Below, piece by piece: positions 10,443-19,722 of a DNA stretch of 64,000 nt. Every line of letters starts with the position of its first letter. Positions within the stretch are counted from its first letter, which is position 1. Source of the DNA: Lachnospiraceae bacterium (lineage in GTDB: Bacteria; Bacillota; Clostridia; Lachnospirales; Lachnospiraceae). The notes beneath the pieces are model-generated. The model was not told the origin of the DNA. It ran no database searches and saw nothing but the letters and a program-made list of their open reading frames with translations. The stretch spans positions 496,001-560,000 of the forward strand of contig JAJXRY010000001.1 in the NCBI GenBank assembly GCA_021628825.1, written 5' to 3'. A program made the translations under genes and the position numbers.

Positions 10443-11555
10443 ATGTTTACTAAATACAAGATCCGTCACTACAATTTTAAATTGCTGATTATGGTTATTG
10501 CGCTTGCCGTGATTGGAATTTTCGCGGTAGGAAGTGCAGAGCCATCCCTGCAGAGCCGCCAGATCGGCGGATTCATACTGGGTGTCGTTCTGATGCTTGT
10601 ATTATCGTTGTTTGATTACTCGGTACTGCTTAATCTTTACTGGGTGATGTATGTGGTGAATATTGCATTGCTTCTTGCGGTTATTTTTCTTTGGAGAAGA
10701 TGCAAATGGTGCGCAGAGATGGCTGAAAAATTGCGGGAATCCAGTTTCAGCCATCCGAGCTTGCCAAAATTCTCATTATTCTGTTCCTGGCACAGTTTAT
10801 CCAGAAGCATTATAAAAAGTTTAATACTTTTTAAGATGATTTTTTTATGCTGTGTCTTGTTTGCGGTTCCGACCGCGCTTGTTTTAAAAACAGCCAGATC
10901 TTTCAACCACCATCGTTTTTGTGCCTTGTGTTTGTAACGATCATGTTCACGGCCGGAATCCATTACAAGGTGATTCTCGGTGTGCTTGCCGTGGTGGTAC
11001 CGGCAGCCATTATCTTTGTTTATCTTGTTATGCAGCCGGATCAGACGATTTTAAGTGATTACCAGAAAGGGCGTATTACGGACTTTCTTAATAAAGAAGA
11101 ATCTGTAAACGAGGGTGGTTATCAGCAGTACTATTCCGAAATGGCAATCGGCTCTGGACAGCTCTATGGAAAAGGCTATAAAAACAATGAGATCAGCTCC
11201 GTAAAGAATGCGGATTTCATCGCCGAACAGCAGACCGACTTTATCTTTGCCGTGATCGGAGAGGAATTCGGATTTATCGGAACAGTGACGGTGATCGTAC
11301 TTCTTTTTGCTGATTTCATTGGAATGTCTGCTGGTTTCGCACAGGGCAAAGGATGTTGCCGGAAAAATTATTGCTGCGGGGGTAGGCATACAGCTTGGCA
11401 TGCAGGGGTTTATCAACATCGGCGTTGTGACGTATATCCTGCCAAATACGGGGCTTCCGCTGCCTTTTGTAAGTTATGGTCTGACATCACTGGTATGTTC
11501 CTTCATTGAAATTGGATTTGTTTTAAATGTGGGGTTACAATGTAAGGAAAAATGA
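10443..11555 (+). CDS. rodA: RodA/FtsW-family SEDS glycosyltransferase
   Basis: This polytopic SEDS protein polymerises peptidoglycan glycan strands and partners with a class B PBP. Linkage to mreBCD and PBP2 argues for RodA over FtsW. The hallmark 'LPNTGLPLPFVSYG' lies near 11441-11480. The gene carries six breaks, the most of any housekeeping gene here: T5 at 10684, A5 at 10726, T5 at 10828, A5 at 10886, T5 at 10916 and T5 at 11304. Shortening each by one restores a continuous protein (for example FGEDANGAQRWLKIAG, LVLKQPDLSTTIV). The start is ATG 10443, five bases after minE. Normal length of about 369 residues. Confidence 0.88.
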
Positions 11556-11604
11556 TGTATAATGAGATTGTTTAGGATGGGTTATAAGCAGGAGGGGTCA
11601 TAGC

Positions 11605-12000
11605 ATGAATATCGCATTAATTGCACACGATGCAAAAAAGAAACTGATGCAGAATTTCTGTATCGCGTATCGAGGAATTTTAAGTAAGAATGATTTATAT
11701 GCCACCGGAACAACCGGGCGGCTGATTGAAGAAGTTACGAACTTAAATGTACACAAATTTTTAGCTGGTCATCTTGGGGGAGAACAGCAGATTGGTGCAC
11801 AGATTGAACACAATCAGATGGATCTTGTGATTTTCTTAAGAGATCCGTTAACATCCAAAAATCATGAACCGGATGTGAACAATGTTGTACGTTTGTGTGA
11901 TATGCACAACATTCCACTGGCTACGAATCTGGCAACGGCAGAACTGTTGATTAAATCACTGGACAGAGGAGATTTAGAGTGGCGTGAAATGTATAAGTAA
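11605..12000 (+). CDS. mgsA: Methylglyoxal synthase
   Basis: This cytosolic enzyme converts dihydroxyacetone phosphate to methylglyoxal, a bypass of lower glycolysis when phosphate is short. The 131 residues carry the phosphate-binding 'ATGTTGRLIEE' and 'GHLGGEQQIGAQI' with the catalytic aspartate in 'DLVIFLRDPL'. The ATG at 11605 follows 'aggagggg'. Intact and normal length. The following carboxypeptidase gene starts inside its last codons. Confidence 0.95.
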   Translation: MNIALIAHDAKKKLMQNFCIAYRGILSKNDLYATGTTGRLIEEVTNLNVHKFLAGHLGGEQQIGAQIEHNQMDLVIFLRDPLTSKNHEPDVNNVVRLCDMHNIPLATNLATAELLIKSLDRGDLEWREMYK

Positions 12001-12988
12001 ATGCAGGCATTGGAAGCGCATGCTCAGTGTCGGAATACTGGGAAGTCTTTTTCTTTCCGTTCTGACCGGCTGCGGACAGATGCAGAAATACGAGATTCCC
12101 TATACGGCAGACTCGGAGATCAGCAGTTTCCGTGTGGTGGAATTTTCCAATGAAAAGAATACCGCAGATCCGTTTGCGAAGGATCTGTGCGTCAGCGACA
12201 GTGATTACCGTGCGGATGCCGTTGACCTGCTGGAAGCATCGAGTGGGGCGTTGTTTGATATTAACAACCACAACACCATTTATGCGAAGAATATTTATGA
12301 GAAGCTGTCACCGGCGAGCCTGACGAAGGTGCTTACGGCGGTGGTTGCACTTAAGAATGCTTCGGAGGATACGCTTCTTACCGCAACCTCCAATGTGAAG
12401 ATTACGGAGTCAGGTGCGCAGGTATGCGGTCTTAAGGAGGGAGATCAGCTCACCTTATCCCAGGCGCTTCATCTGTTACTGATTAATTCGGCAAACGATG
12501 CTGCCGTACTGATCGCAGAGGGCGTTGGCGGAACGGTTGAGAATTTCTGTGAAATGATGAATCAGGAAGCATTGGCGCTTGGAGCTACCAATTCGCATTT
12601 CGTGAATCCGCATGGACTTACGGATGACAATCATTATACGACTGCCTATGATATGTATCTCATTATGAATGAGGCGATCAAGTTTGAGGTGTTCCGCGAG
12701 ATTATCCATATGGATTCCTATACGACGGTATATCAGGATAAGAATGGTGCGCAAAAGGAAATCACCGTAAACAACACCAATTATTATCTGAATGGAAAGG
12801 CAGATCCACCATCCGGTATTACCGTGCTTGGCGGGAAAACCGGAACGACAGATGCCGCAGGACATTGCCTGATCCTACTTTCAAGAGATACGCAGAATAA
12901 ACCGTATATTTCGATTATTATGCGTGCAGACGCGAGGGAGAATCTCTATACCTCAATGACGGATCTCTTATCCCAAATCGGCAATTAG
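11984..12988 (+). CDS. D-alanyl-D-alanine carboxypeptidase (S11) lipoprotein
   Basis: This S11-family enzyme trims terminal D-alanine from peptidoglycan stems outside the membrane. All active-site motifs are visible: SLTK (about 12320), SAN (about 12487) and KTGT (about 12838). The N-terminus is a lipoprotein signal with lipobox LTGC, so it is probably lipid-anchored, without the C-terminal helix typical of PBP5. The GTG at 11984 overlaps mgsA by 17 bases; an internal ATG at about 12020 is an alternative start. Intact. Confidence 0.88.
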   Translation: MKCISKCRHWKRMLSVGILGSLFLSVLTGCGQMQKYEIPYTADSEISSFRVVEFSNEKNTADPFAKDLCVSDSDYRADAVDLLEASSGALFDINNHNTIYAKNIYEKLSPASLTKVLTAVVALKNASEDTLLTATSNVKITESGAQVCGLKEGDQLTLSQALHLLLINSANDAAVLIAEGVGGTVENFCEMMNQEALALGATNSHFVNPHGLTDDNHYTTAYDMYLIMNEAIKFEVFREIIHMDSYTTVYQDKNGAQKEITVNNTNYYLNGKADPPSGITVLGGKTGTTDAAGHCLILLSRDTQNKPYISIIMRADARENLYTSMTDLLSQIGN

Positions 12989-13042
12989 CAGTTGTGTTTT
13001 CACATAGAATCACTTATAATTATTACATAGGAGGGTATGCCA

Positions 13043-13462
13043 ATGGTTCAACTGATTGTAGGTAACAAAGGGAAGGGTAAAACAAAACATCTTTTAGACA
13101 AAGTAAATACGGAGGTTTTGCATGTTTCGGGTAACATTGTTTACATAGACAAGAGTGCGAAACATATGTATGAACTGAACAACAAGGTAAGACTGATTGA
13201 TATTTCTGCTTATGATGTGACTTCACCCGAAGAATTTATGGGGTTCGTCAAGGGTATCGTTTCACAGGATCACGATTTACAGCAGATGTATTTTGACAGC
13301 TTTTTAATGATTGCCAACACACCGGATCATAACATTACGGATCTGATTGGTAAGATCGAAGCGATGAGTAAGAAATTTAACATTGATTTTGTGATCAGTG
13401 CATCTTTGGATGAATCCGAATTAGACGATTCACTTAAAGACAAAGTTATTGTTTCTTTATAG
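13043..13462 (+). CDS. Conserved P-loop protein of unknown function
   Basis: The protein of about 139 residues begins with a Walker A loop, GNKGKGKT, directly after its first beta strand, and has 'NIVYIDKSAKH' and 'IDFVISASLDESELDD' later. I know similar short P-loop proteins in Lachnospiraceae but no defined role. I prefer ATG 13043 to ATG 13037 because the strong site aggaggg ends only one base before 13037. A terminator follows directly. Upstream is a wall hydrolase and downstream is the division cluster, but the terminator separates it from the latter. Confidence 0.7.
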   Translation: MVQLIVGNKGKGKTKHLLDKVNTEVLHVSGNIVYIDKSAKHMYELNNKVRLIDISAYDVTSPEEFMGFVKGIVSQDHDLQQMYFDSFLMIANTPDHNITDLIGKIEAMSKKFNIDFVISASLDESELDDSLKDKVIVSL

Positions 13463-13468
13463 ACCTTA

Positions 13469-13498
13469 AGCGCAAGGTTTTTGGCCTTGCGCTTTTTC
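13469..13498 (+). terminator. Rho-independent terminator
   Basis: The stem AGCGCAAGG pairs with CCTTGCGCT around a short T/G-rich loop and runs into five T. It ends the transcript of the P-loop protein gene before the HlyD-like gene. Confidence 0.85.
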
Positions 13499-13524
13499 GT
13501 ATTTTTTAAGGAAGGAGGCCTTGA

Positions 13525-14926
13525 ATGAGTCAGAAACAGAATAATAAAGTCGTATCATTTAGGCGGCCTCCCAATGGTGGAAATATTGGTGTCGTTATTT
13601 TTTTGCGGCTATTTTTTTATTTACATCATCATCTGTGTGTTTATGTATTTCACACAGAAGCACATCGAAAGCTATCAGGTAAAGATGGGCTCCCTGTCCT
13701 CAAACAATGTCTACAAGGGAATTGCCCTGCGGGATGAGGAGATTATTACAGCAACGAAATCCGGATATATCAACTATTATGCAAGAGAAGGACAGCGTGT
13801 CGGTGTCGGCAATCTGGTATATACCATTGATGAATCCGGGAAGCTTGCGGATTATCTGAATACGAACGGAGAGGGAACCTCTCTTACGGACAAGGATTTA
13901 TCCGAATTAAAGACGGAAGTTCTGGGATTCGTGAACAGCTTCGACCATGAGGAATTCACTTCGGTATACGACTTTAAGAACAGTGTACAGGGTATGGTAC
14001 AGAAACTGTCGAGTGCGAATATCCTTGATAATATTGATAAAATCAACAGCTCCGGCGTATCGGAACTGGTATCGTTATGTACGGCACCGGCAACCGGTAT
14101 TGTGGTATTTTCCACAGATGGGTATGAGCAGTTACAGCTGGAAGACATGACGGAGGATCTGTTCGATACCAAGAAGTACGAGAAGACACAGCTCATTAAT
14201 AATGAACTGGTGGCTTCCGGAGATCCGGTTTACAAGATTTCCGGGAACGAGGACTGGTCGATTGTCATTCCGGTGGATGCCGATAAGGAGAAGGAGCTGC
14301 TCGATGCCGAATATGTGAATGTGAAGTTCCTTAAGAACCAGGACACGTCCTGGGGCAAGGTAAGCTCCTATACGAATGCAGACGGCGATATTTTCGTGAT
14401 GCTTACGTTCACGAACTCCATGGTGACCTTCTGTACGGACCGCTTTATTGACGTGGAGCTGATTCTGGAGGATGAAGCCGGATTGAAGATTCCGAATTCC
14501 TCGATTGTAGAGAAGGAATTCTTTATTGTACCGAAGGACTATGTGACGAAGGGCGGCAACAGCAACAATTTGGGTGTCATGCGACAGACCTATACCGAAG
14601 ACGGTACGGCAACGGTGGAATTCATAGAAACCAATATTTATAACGAAACCGAGGAGGAATATTTCATTGATGACATGACGCTGCGGATCGGAGATTACAT
14701 TGTGAAGCAGGAGTCTACAGAGAAATATCCGGTCAGCAAAAGGGGAAGTCTGATCGGGGTATATCATATGAACAAGGGATATGCCGATTTTAAGCAGATT
14801 AATATTCTGTATCAGAATGAAGAATACAGTATTGTAAAATCCAATACCCAGTATGGCTTAAGTGTTTATGACTATATTGTACTGGATGCAACAACAGTAA
14901 ATGAGGATGAGTTGATTTATGAGTAA
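13525..14926 (+). CDS. HlyD-like membrane protein of the yggS-sepF cluster
   Basis: The protein of about 466 residues resembles HlyD-family periplasmic adaptors: one membrane segment near residues 24-45, then a beta-rich, lipoyl-like region (ITATKSGYINYYAREGQRV). The ATG at 13525 follows 'aaggaggcc'. The start region is scrambled by two T7 runs, 13598-13604 and 13612-13618; with five T each the membrane segment reads VVIFAAIFIYIIICVFMYF, which joins the two frames exactly. Its 3' end overlaps yggS by eight bases. The same gene commonly precedes yggS-sepF in Clostridia; its role there is unknown. Confidence 0.78.
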
Positions 14927-15623
14927 GACATTTATTACAGACAATCTGAAAGTGGTACATGAGCGGATTAATGCCGCATGTGAGAGAGGACATCGTGATC
15001 CTTCTACCGTACAGCTTATCGATGTAAGCAAGACGAAGCCGGTCGAGATGCTTAAGGAAGCATACGATAACGGTGAACGGCACTTTGGTGAGAACAAGGT
15101 GCAGGAGCTGGTTGCGAAATACGAACAGCTTCCGAAGGACATCAAGTGGCACATGATCGGCCATCTGCAGCGGAATAAGGTGAAATACATTGTAGATAAG
15201 GTGGCACTTATACACAGTGTGGATTCGGTACGCCTTGCAGAGGAAATCCATAAAGAAGCGATGAAAATAGGCCGGAAGGTACCGATTCTGATTGAAGTAA
15301 ATGTGGCAGGAGAAGAAACCAAGTTTGGTGTTGCACCGGAAGAGGTGGAAGACTTACTTAAGGAGATTGCCTCATTTGAGGGGATTGAAGTACAGGGATT
15401 GATGACCATTGCTCCTTTCGTTACCGATCCGGAAGAAAATCGGCAATATTTTAACCGGCTAAAGCAATTATCTGTTGACATAAGTCATAAAAACATTGAT
15501 AATGTTAATATGAATGTGCTCTCCATGGGAATGACAGGAGATTATGAGGTAGCCATCGAAGAGGGGGCTTCCTTTGTGCGTGTAGGCACAGGAATATTTG
15601 GGGAACGTAACTACAATGTGTAA
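14919..15623 (+). CDS. yggS: YggS-family pyridoxal phosphate homeostasis protein
   Basis: This single-domain TIM-barrel PLP-binding protein (YlmE in Bacillus) helps buffer free PLP. The PLP lysine lies in 'DVSKTKPVEML', and 'FGENKVQEL', 'WHMIGHLQRNK' and 'LSMGMTGDYE' are the family motifs. The 234-residue length is normal and the gene is intact. It starts inside the preceding gene and is followed after 49 bases by sepF, the usual division-cluster arrangement. Confidence 0.95.
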   Translation: MSKTFITDNLKVVHERINAACERGHRDPSTVQLIDVSKTKPVEMLKEAYDNGERHFGENKVQELVAKYEQLPKDIKWHMIGHLQRNKVKYIVDKVALIHSVDSVRLAEEIHKEAMKIGRKVPILIEVNVAGEETKFGVAPEEVEDLLKEIASFEGIEVQGLMTIAPFVTDPEENRQYFNRLKQLSVDISHKNIDNVNMNVLSMGMTGDYEVAIEEGASFVRVGTGIFGERNYNV

Positions 15624-15672
15624 GGGAAAGTTACGGTGAGAATGAATTTTTAAGAAGACAGGAGCATGAATC

Positions 15673-16170
15673 ATGGGTGTAATGGACAAGTTTCTCAACT
15701 ACATGAAACTAAACGAGGATGAAGATGATTATTATGATGATGATTATCTGGAAGACGGGGCTGTAGAAGAAAAAAACCAAAGAAACAGGCTGCTGCCAAT
15801 GACGACAGTGATTTTTGCAGAAGACAAACCGGCAAAGAAGTCGTTGCCTAAAGTAACACCGATGAGACAGACTGCGAAGAAAACAGGTAATGGAATGGAA
15901 GTCTGTGTAATTAAGCCGACTTCGATTGAGGATGCAAGAGAGATCACAGAGACCCTGCTTGCAAACCGCACCGTGGTACTGAATCTGGAAGGACTGGATG
16001 TGGATATTGCACAGAGAATTATTGATTTTACTTCCGGTTCCTGCTTTGCGATCAGCGGTAACTTACAGAAGATTTCTCATTATATCTTCATTATCACACC
16101 TGCCGTTGTAGATATTTCCGGTGATTTTCAGGATATCTTCGGTGGATCCTTTGATGTGCCGATCAACTAA
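15673..16170 (+). CDS. sepF: Cell division protein SepF
   Basis: SepF tethers FtsZ to the membrane in Firmicutes. The N-terminal amphipathic helix (MGVMDKFLNYMKL), an acidic linker and the C-terminal SepF domain ('GLDVDIAQRIIDFTSGSCFAI' region, starting near residue 112) are visible. The apparent intact frame hides two compensating breaks: A7 at 15770-15776 (five expected) and T5 at 15812-15816 (four expected). The corrected linker reads EEKPKKQAAANDDSDFAEDK, in place of an unlikely hydrophobic segment. A terminator follows. Confidence 0.9.
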   Translation: MGVMDKFLNYMKLNEDEDDYYDDDYLEDGAVEEKNQRNRLLPMTTVIFAEDKPAKKSLPKVTPMRQTAKKTGNGMEVCVIKPTSIEDAREITETLLANRTVVLNLEGLDVDIAQRIIDFTSGSCFAISGNLQKISHYIFIITPAVVDISGDFQDIFGGSFDVPIN

Positions 16171-16212
16171 GAACCGGTAAGATGATAAATGATAAATGAT
16201 AAGAAGCAAAAG

Positions 16213-16246
16213 AAAGCGTCAAATCCATCATTTGACGCTTTTTATA
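16213..16246 (+). terminator. Rho-independent terminator after sepF
   Basis: AAAGCGTCAAAT pairs with ATTTGACGCTTT across a four-to-five-base loop and is followed by a T run. It closes the HlyD-like/yggS/sepF unit before aroB. Confidence 0.85.
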
Positions 16247-16306
16247 CAAATGAAGAATGGTTACTGGAACGAGGTACGAGTGAACAGTAACTGAAGGAGT
16301 AAAGGA

Positions 16307-17396
16307 ATGAGCCGTAAAATTAACGTTTTATATCAGAATAAACCCTGCTATGATATCTGCATTGAGGATTCTTTCAGAGCACTTGCGGATGCACTGGAAC
16401 CTTTTGCATTAGCAGACAGGAAGGTCTGTATTGTTACTGATTCCAATGTGGATCCGCTTTATGGAGCGGAAGTAGAGGACATTGTCGGGGGCATTTCCAG
16501 AGAGTGTGTCCGTTATGTATTCCCGGCAGGAGAAGAAAGCAAGACGCTTGATACGGTGAAGGAAATCTATAAATTCCTTATCGAGAATCATTTTAACCGC
16601 AAGGATTTACTGATTGCATTAGGCGGCGGTGTGGTAGGTGATCTCACCGGATATACGGCAGCAACCTACTTAAGAGGAATTGAGTTTATCCAGATTCCGA
16701 CTACCCTTTTATCCCAGGCAGATTCGAGTATCGGTGGGAAGACCGGTGTGGACTTTGACGGTTATAAGAATATGGTCGGTGCCTTTTATATGCCGAAGCT
16801 TGTGTATATGAATATTGCAACCCTGCAGTCCTTAAGCGACCGTCAGTTTTACAGTGGTTTTGCAGAGGTCATGAAGTCTGCCCTGATTAAGGACGGCAAT
16901 TTCTACGAGTGGCTGATTGACCAGATGTATGAGATCTGTGAACGGGATGTGGAGACGCTTTCTGAAATGGTGGAACGGAGCTGCACCATTAAGAAGCTGG
17001 TTGTGGAGAAGGATCCTTTGGAAAAGGGCGACCGTGCGTTATTGAACTTTGGACATACGATCGGACATGCCATTGAAAAGTATATGAACTTTACCATGAC
17101 CCACGGAGAATGTGTAGCATTGGGATGTGTTGCAGCAGCATTTATTTCCTGGAAAAAGAACTGGCTTTCCATGGAAGAATATTATGAAATCCGGGATATG
17201 TTTGTTCCGTTCTATCTGCCGATTTCCATTGATAATCTGGATATTGAAGAGGTGCTGCGGCTTACCAAATCCGATAAGAAAGCGGAGAACGGTTACATTA
17301 AGTTTATCTTATTAAAGAAGGTCGGCAAAGGCGCTCATTGATAAGACGGTTACCGATGATGAAATCCGTGAAGCCCTTCAGGAACTGAATTTTTAA
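16307..17396 (+). CDS. aroB: 3-dehydroquinate synthase
   Basis: AroB makes 3-dehydroquinate from DAHP, the second shikimate-pathway step, using NAD and a divalent metal. Motifs: GGGVVGDLTGY, 'TTLLSQADSSIGGKTGVD', and the metal histidines in 'NFGHTIGHAIE' and 'THGE'. The start ATG 16307 follows 'tgaaggagtaaagga'. An extra G at 17330-17331 stops the frame at 17341; without it the protein continues through DKTVTDDEIREAL to 17396, matching the family C-terminus. It stands between sepF and lspA where other Firmicutes have ylmGH/divIVA. Confidence 0.93.
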
Positions 17397-17418
17397 TGAA
17401 AATGACTAGGATACGGTG

Positions 17419-17943
17419 ATGATGAAGCGTGCATCTTTATTAGTAACCGATTTTATGCTGTTTGTGATTCTGGTGATTACGGATCAGCTGACGAAGCATC
17501 TGGCCGTGGTACAGCTTAAGAATCAGGCAGCCTATAATCTGATTAATGGCATTCTGGAATTTAATTATCTGGAAAACCGGGGCGCGGCCTTTGGGGTTTT
17601 ACAGAATCAGAAATATTTCTTTGTTTTTGTGGCACTGATCTTTATTGGCGTGATTGTTTTCGTGCTGATTAAGGTCCCGACACAGAAGAAATATTACAGT
17701 CTGAATATCCTGCTTGTGATGATCGCAGCAGGAGCGGTCGGAAATATGATTGACCGGGTACGGTATGATTATGTGGTCGATTTTTATCTATCTGGTATGT
17801 ATCCAGTTCCCGATTTTTTTAATGTGGCGGATATTTATGTAACAACGGCAACCGTGATTCTGGTATTTCAGATTCTGTTTGTCTATAAGACGAATGATTT
17901 TAATTTCTTAAGCTTCAATCCAAAGAAATTCAGGGAACTGTAA
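17419..17943 (+). CDS. lspA: Lipoprotein signal peptidase (signal peptidase II)
   Basis: LspA is a membrane aspartic protease that removes prolipoprotein signal peptides. Four hydrophobic segments are visible. One catalytic aspartate is in 'GNMIDRVRYDYVVDF', the other in 'FNVADIY'. The segment between them is scrambled by T5 at 17781-17785 (four expected) and T7 at 17814-17820 (five expected): corrected it reads DFIYLVCIQFPIFNVADIY, the family pattern. The ATG at 17419 is used; a GTG lies three bases earlier. Together the two insertions add one codon, so the frame looks intact. Confidence 0.92.
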   Translation: MMKRASLLVTDFMLFVILVITDQLTKHLAVVQLKNQAAYNLINGILEFNYLENRGAAFGVLQNQKYFFVFVALIFIGVIVFVLIKVPTQKKYYSLNILLVMIAAGAVGNMIDRVRYDYVVDFYLSGMYPVPDFFNVADIYVTTATVILVFQILFVYKTNDFNFLSFNPKKFREL

Positions 17944-18006
17944 TATCATTTGCATTGTGTTGAACAGCTGCCGGATGATATTTTGATGCGGAGATACGGA
18001 GTTAAG

Positions 18007-18930
18007 ATGGAAGAACAATTACAGTGTATGGAATTTACGGTTACCGAAGATATGGAAGAAGAAAGAATCGATAAGCTGTTAAGCAGTCTTATGGATTCTT
18101 TTTCACGTTCTTATATCCAGAAGCTCCTGACCGGTGGAAATTTACTGGTCAATGATAAGCCGATCGGAAAAGCCAGCTATAAGGTAAAGGCAGAGGATGA
18201 GATCAAATTGCTTGTTCCACCTGCGGAGCAGTTGAACATTGAACCGGAGGATATTCCACTGGATGTCCTTTATGAGGATGAGGATCTGATCGTGGTCAAT
18301 AAGCCGAAGGGAATGGTGGTTCATCCGGCTCCCGGTCATTATACCGGAACATTGGTCAATGCACTGCTATACCACTGTAAGGGGCAGTTAAGCGGCATTA
18401 ACGGCATTTTAAGACCCGGTATTGTACATCGGATTGATAAGGATACCACAGGTTCCATCATTGCCTGCAAAAATGACCGGGCGCATAACAGTCTTGCCGA
18501 ACAGCTCAAAGTCCATTCCATTACCCGGAGGTATCATGCGATTGTCTGCGGAAGCTTAAAGGAGGATGAAGGAACGATTCATAAGAGCATCGGACGGGAC
18601 AGTAAGGACCGGAAGAAAATGGCGGTTGTCACGTCAGGCGGCAAGGATGCGGTTACGCATTACCGGGTTTTACGCAGGTTCGACCAGTATACCTATGTGG
18701 AATGTGAACTGGAAACCGGAAGAACGCATCAGATCCGTGTGCATATGGCAAGCATCGGACATCCGATTTTAGGAGATGAAGTTTATGGTCCTGTGAAGTG
18801 TCCTTATAAGCTGCAGGGGCAGACCCTTCATGCGAAAATTCTGGGTTTCATCCATCCGGTAACCGGAGCTTATATCGAGACAGATGCCCCGTTACCCGCG
18901 TATTTTCAACATTTGCTGGAAATACTATAA
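18007..18930 (+). CDS. rluD: RluD-type pseudouridine synthase
   Basis: The protein has an S4 RNA-binding domain at about residues 17-75 ('SRSYIQKLLTGGNLLVNDK') and an RluA/RluD catalytic domain with the aspartate motif HRIDKDTTG and 'ETGRTHQIRVHMASIGHPILG'. It should modify uridines in 23S rRNA. I place the start at ATG 18007 behind 'cggag'; a TTG at 17950 lacks a ribosome site. It follows lspA closely, as in most Firmicutes. Intact. Exact target positions cannot be read from sequence. Confidence 0.9.
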   Translation: MEEQLQCMEFTVTEDMEEERIDKLLSSLMDSFSRSYIQKLLTGGNLLVNDKPIGKASYKVKAEDEIKLLVPPAEQLNIEPEDIPLDVLYEDEDLIVVNKPKGMVVHPAPGHYTGTLVNALLYHCKGQLSGINGILRPGIVHRIDKDTTGSIIACKNDRAHNSLAEQLKVHSITRRYHAIVCGSLKEDEGTIHKSIGRDSKDRKKMAVVTSGGKDAVTHYRVLRRFDQYTYVECELETGRTHQIRVHMASIGHPILGDEVYGPVKCPYKLQGQTLHAKILGFIHPVTGAYIETDAPLPAYFQHLLEIL

Positions 18931-18988
18931 GCAATTAAACTATTTTTCTGATAATAATAACAAAAAGCATTATTTCTTTCAACTTTAT

Positions 18989-19019
18989 TTGAATTTTTAA
19001 GACATTTTTGATGTATAAT
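18989..19019 (+). promoter_or_regulatory. Candidate sigma-A promoter
   Basis: TTGAAT at 18989-18994 and a perfect TATAAT at 19014-19019 lie 19 bases apart, somewhat long. It would drive the cytidylate-kinase-like gene starting at 19080. Confidence 0.45.
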
Positions 19020-19079
19020 AATTAATAAGCAATTGGGGGTATTGATTGCAGATAGGGTTAAGAGAAGGAGGTATTACAT

Positions 19080-19708
19080 ATGAACACAGTAATTACCATT
19101 GGTCGTCAGTTTGGCTCTGCAGGCCGTGAGATCGGAGAACAGGTTGCCAAGGAATTTGGAATTAAATATTATGATAAGGAGCTGCTTTCCAGAGCAGCAA
19201 AGGAAAGCGGTTTTTTTGTGAAGAAATTCTGGAAAACCATGATGAACGTCCAACCAGTTCATTCCTTTATAATCTGGTTATGGATACGTATTCATTTGGC
19301 TATAATGCATCCCATTATGTAGATATGCCGATCAGCCATAAGGTGTTCCTGGCACAGTTTGATGCTATTAAGAAGGTAGCCAGTGAAGGTCCCTGCGTCA
19401 TCGTAGGACGTTGTGCGGATTATGCACTGCAGGATATGAAGAACTGTGTGAATATCTTTATCTATGGGGACGAGGATGTAAAGACCCAGTTCGTTATGAA
19501 GAAATACAATGTGGATGCTGCGAAAGCGAAAGACATGTGCATCAAGAAAGATAAACAGCGTCAAAGCTACTACAATTATTATTCTTCCAAAAAATGGGGA
19601 AGAGCCGACAGCTATGACCTGTGCATCAACAGCAGTGTCTTAGGTCAGGAAGGAACGGTTCGGCTGATTAAGCAGTATGTGGAAGATTTTGAGGCGCGCC
19701 AGAAATAG
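19080..19708 (+). CDS. Cytidylate-kinase-like family protein (copy 1)
   Basis: This is the 'cytidylate kinase-like' P-loop family of Firmicutes, distinct from Cmk itself. The N-terminal nucleotide loop TIGRQFGSAGREIG and the later 'GPCVIVGRCADY' and 'SYDLCINSS' are family motifs. True substrate is not known. The ATG at 19080 follows 'gaaggagg'. The frame breaks at T7 19211-19217; with five T it reads KESGFCEEILENHDERP and joins the second frame. A paralogue of about 210 residues lies at 35242-35871. A hairpin terminator overlaps the stop. Confidence 0.85.
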
Positions 19709-19722
19709 GCGCGCTTTTATTT
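19692..19722 (+). terminator. Terminator overlapping the end of the cytidylate-kinase-like gene
   Basis: GCGCGCC at 19694-19700 pairs with GGCGCGC at 19708-19714 around AGAAATA, followed by TTTTATTTT. The 5' arm lies in the last codons of the gene. It sits between convergent genes. Confidence 0.75.

Noticed and set aside
14132..14767. 211-codon minus-strand open frame
   Set aside because: It lies antisense to the HlyD-like gene and its composition follows that gene's codon pattern.
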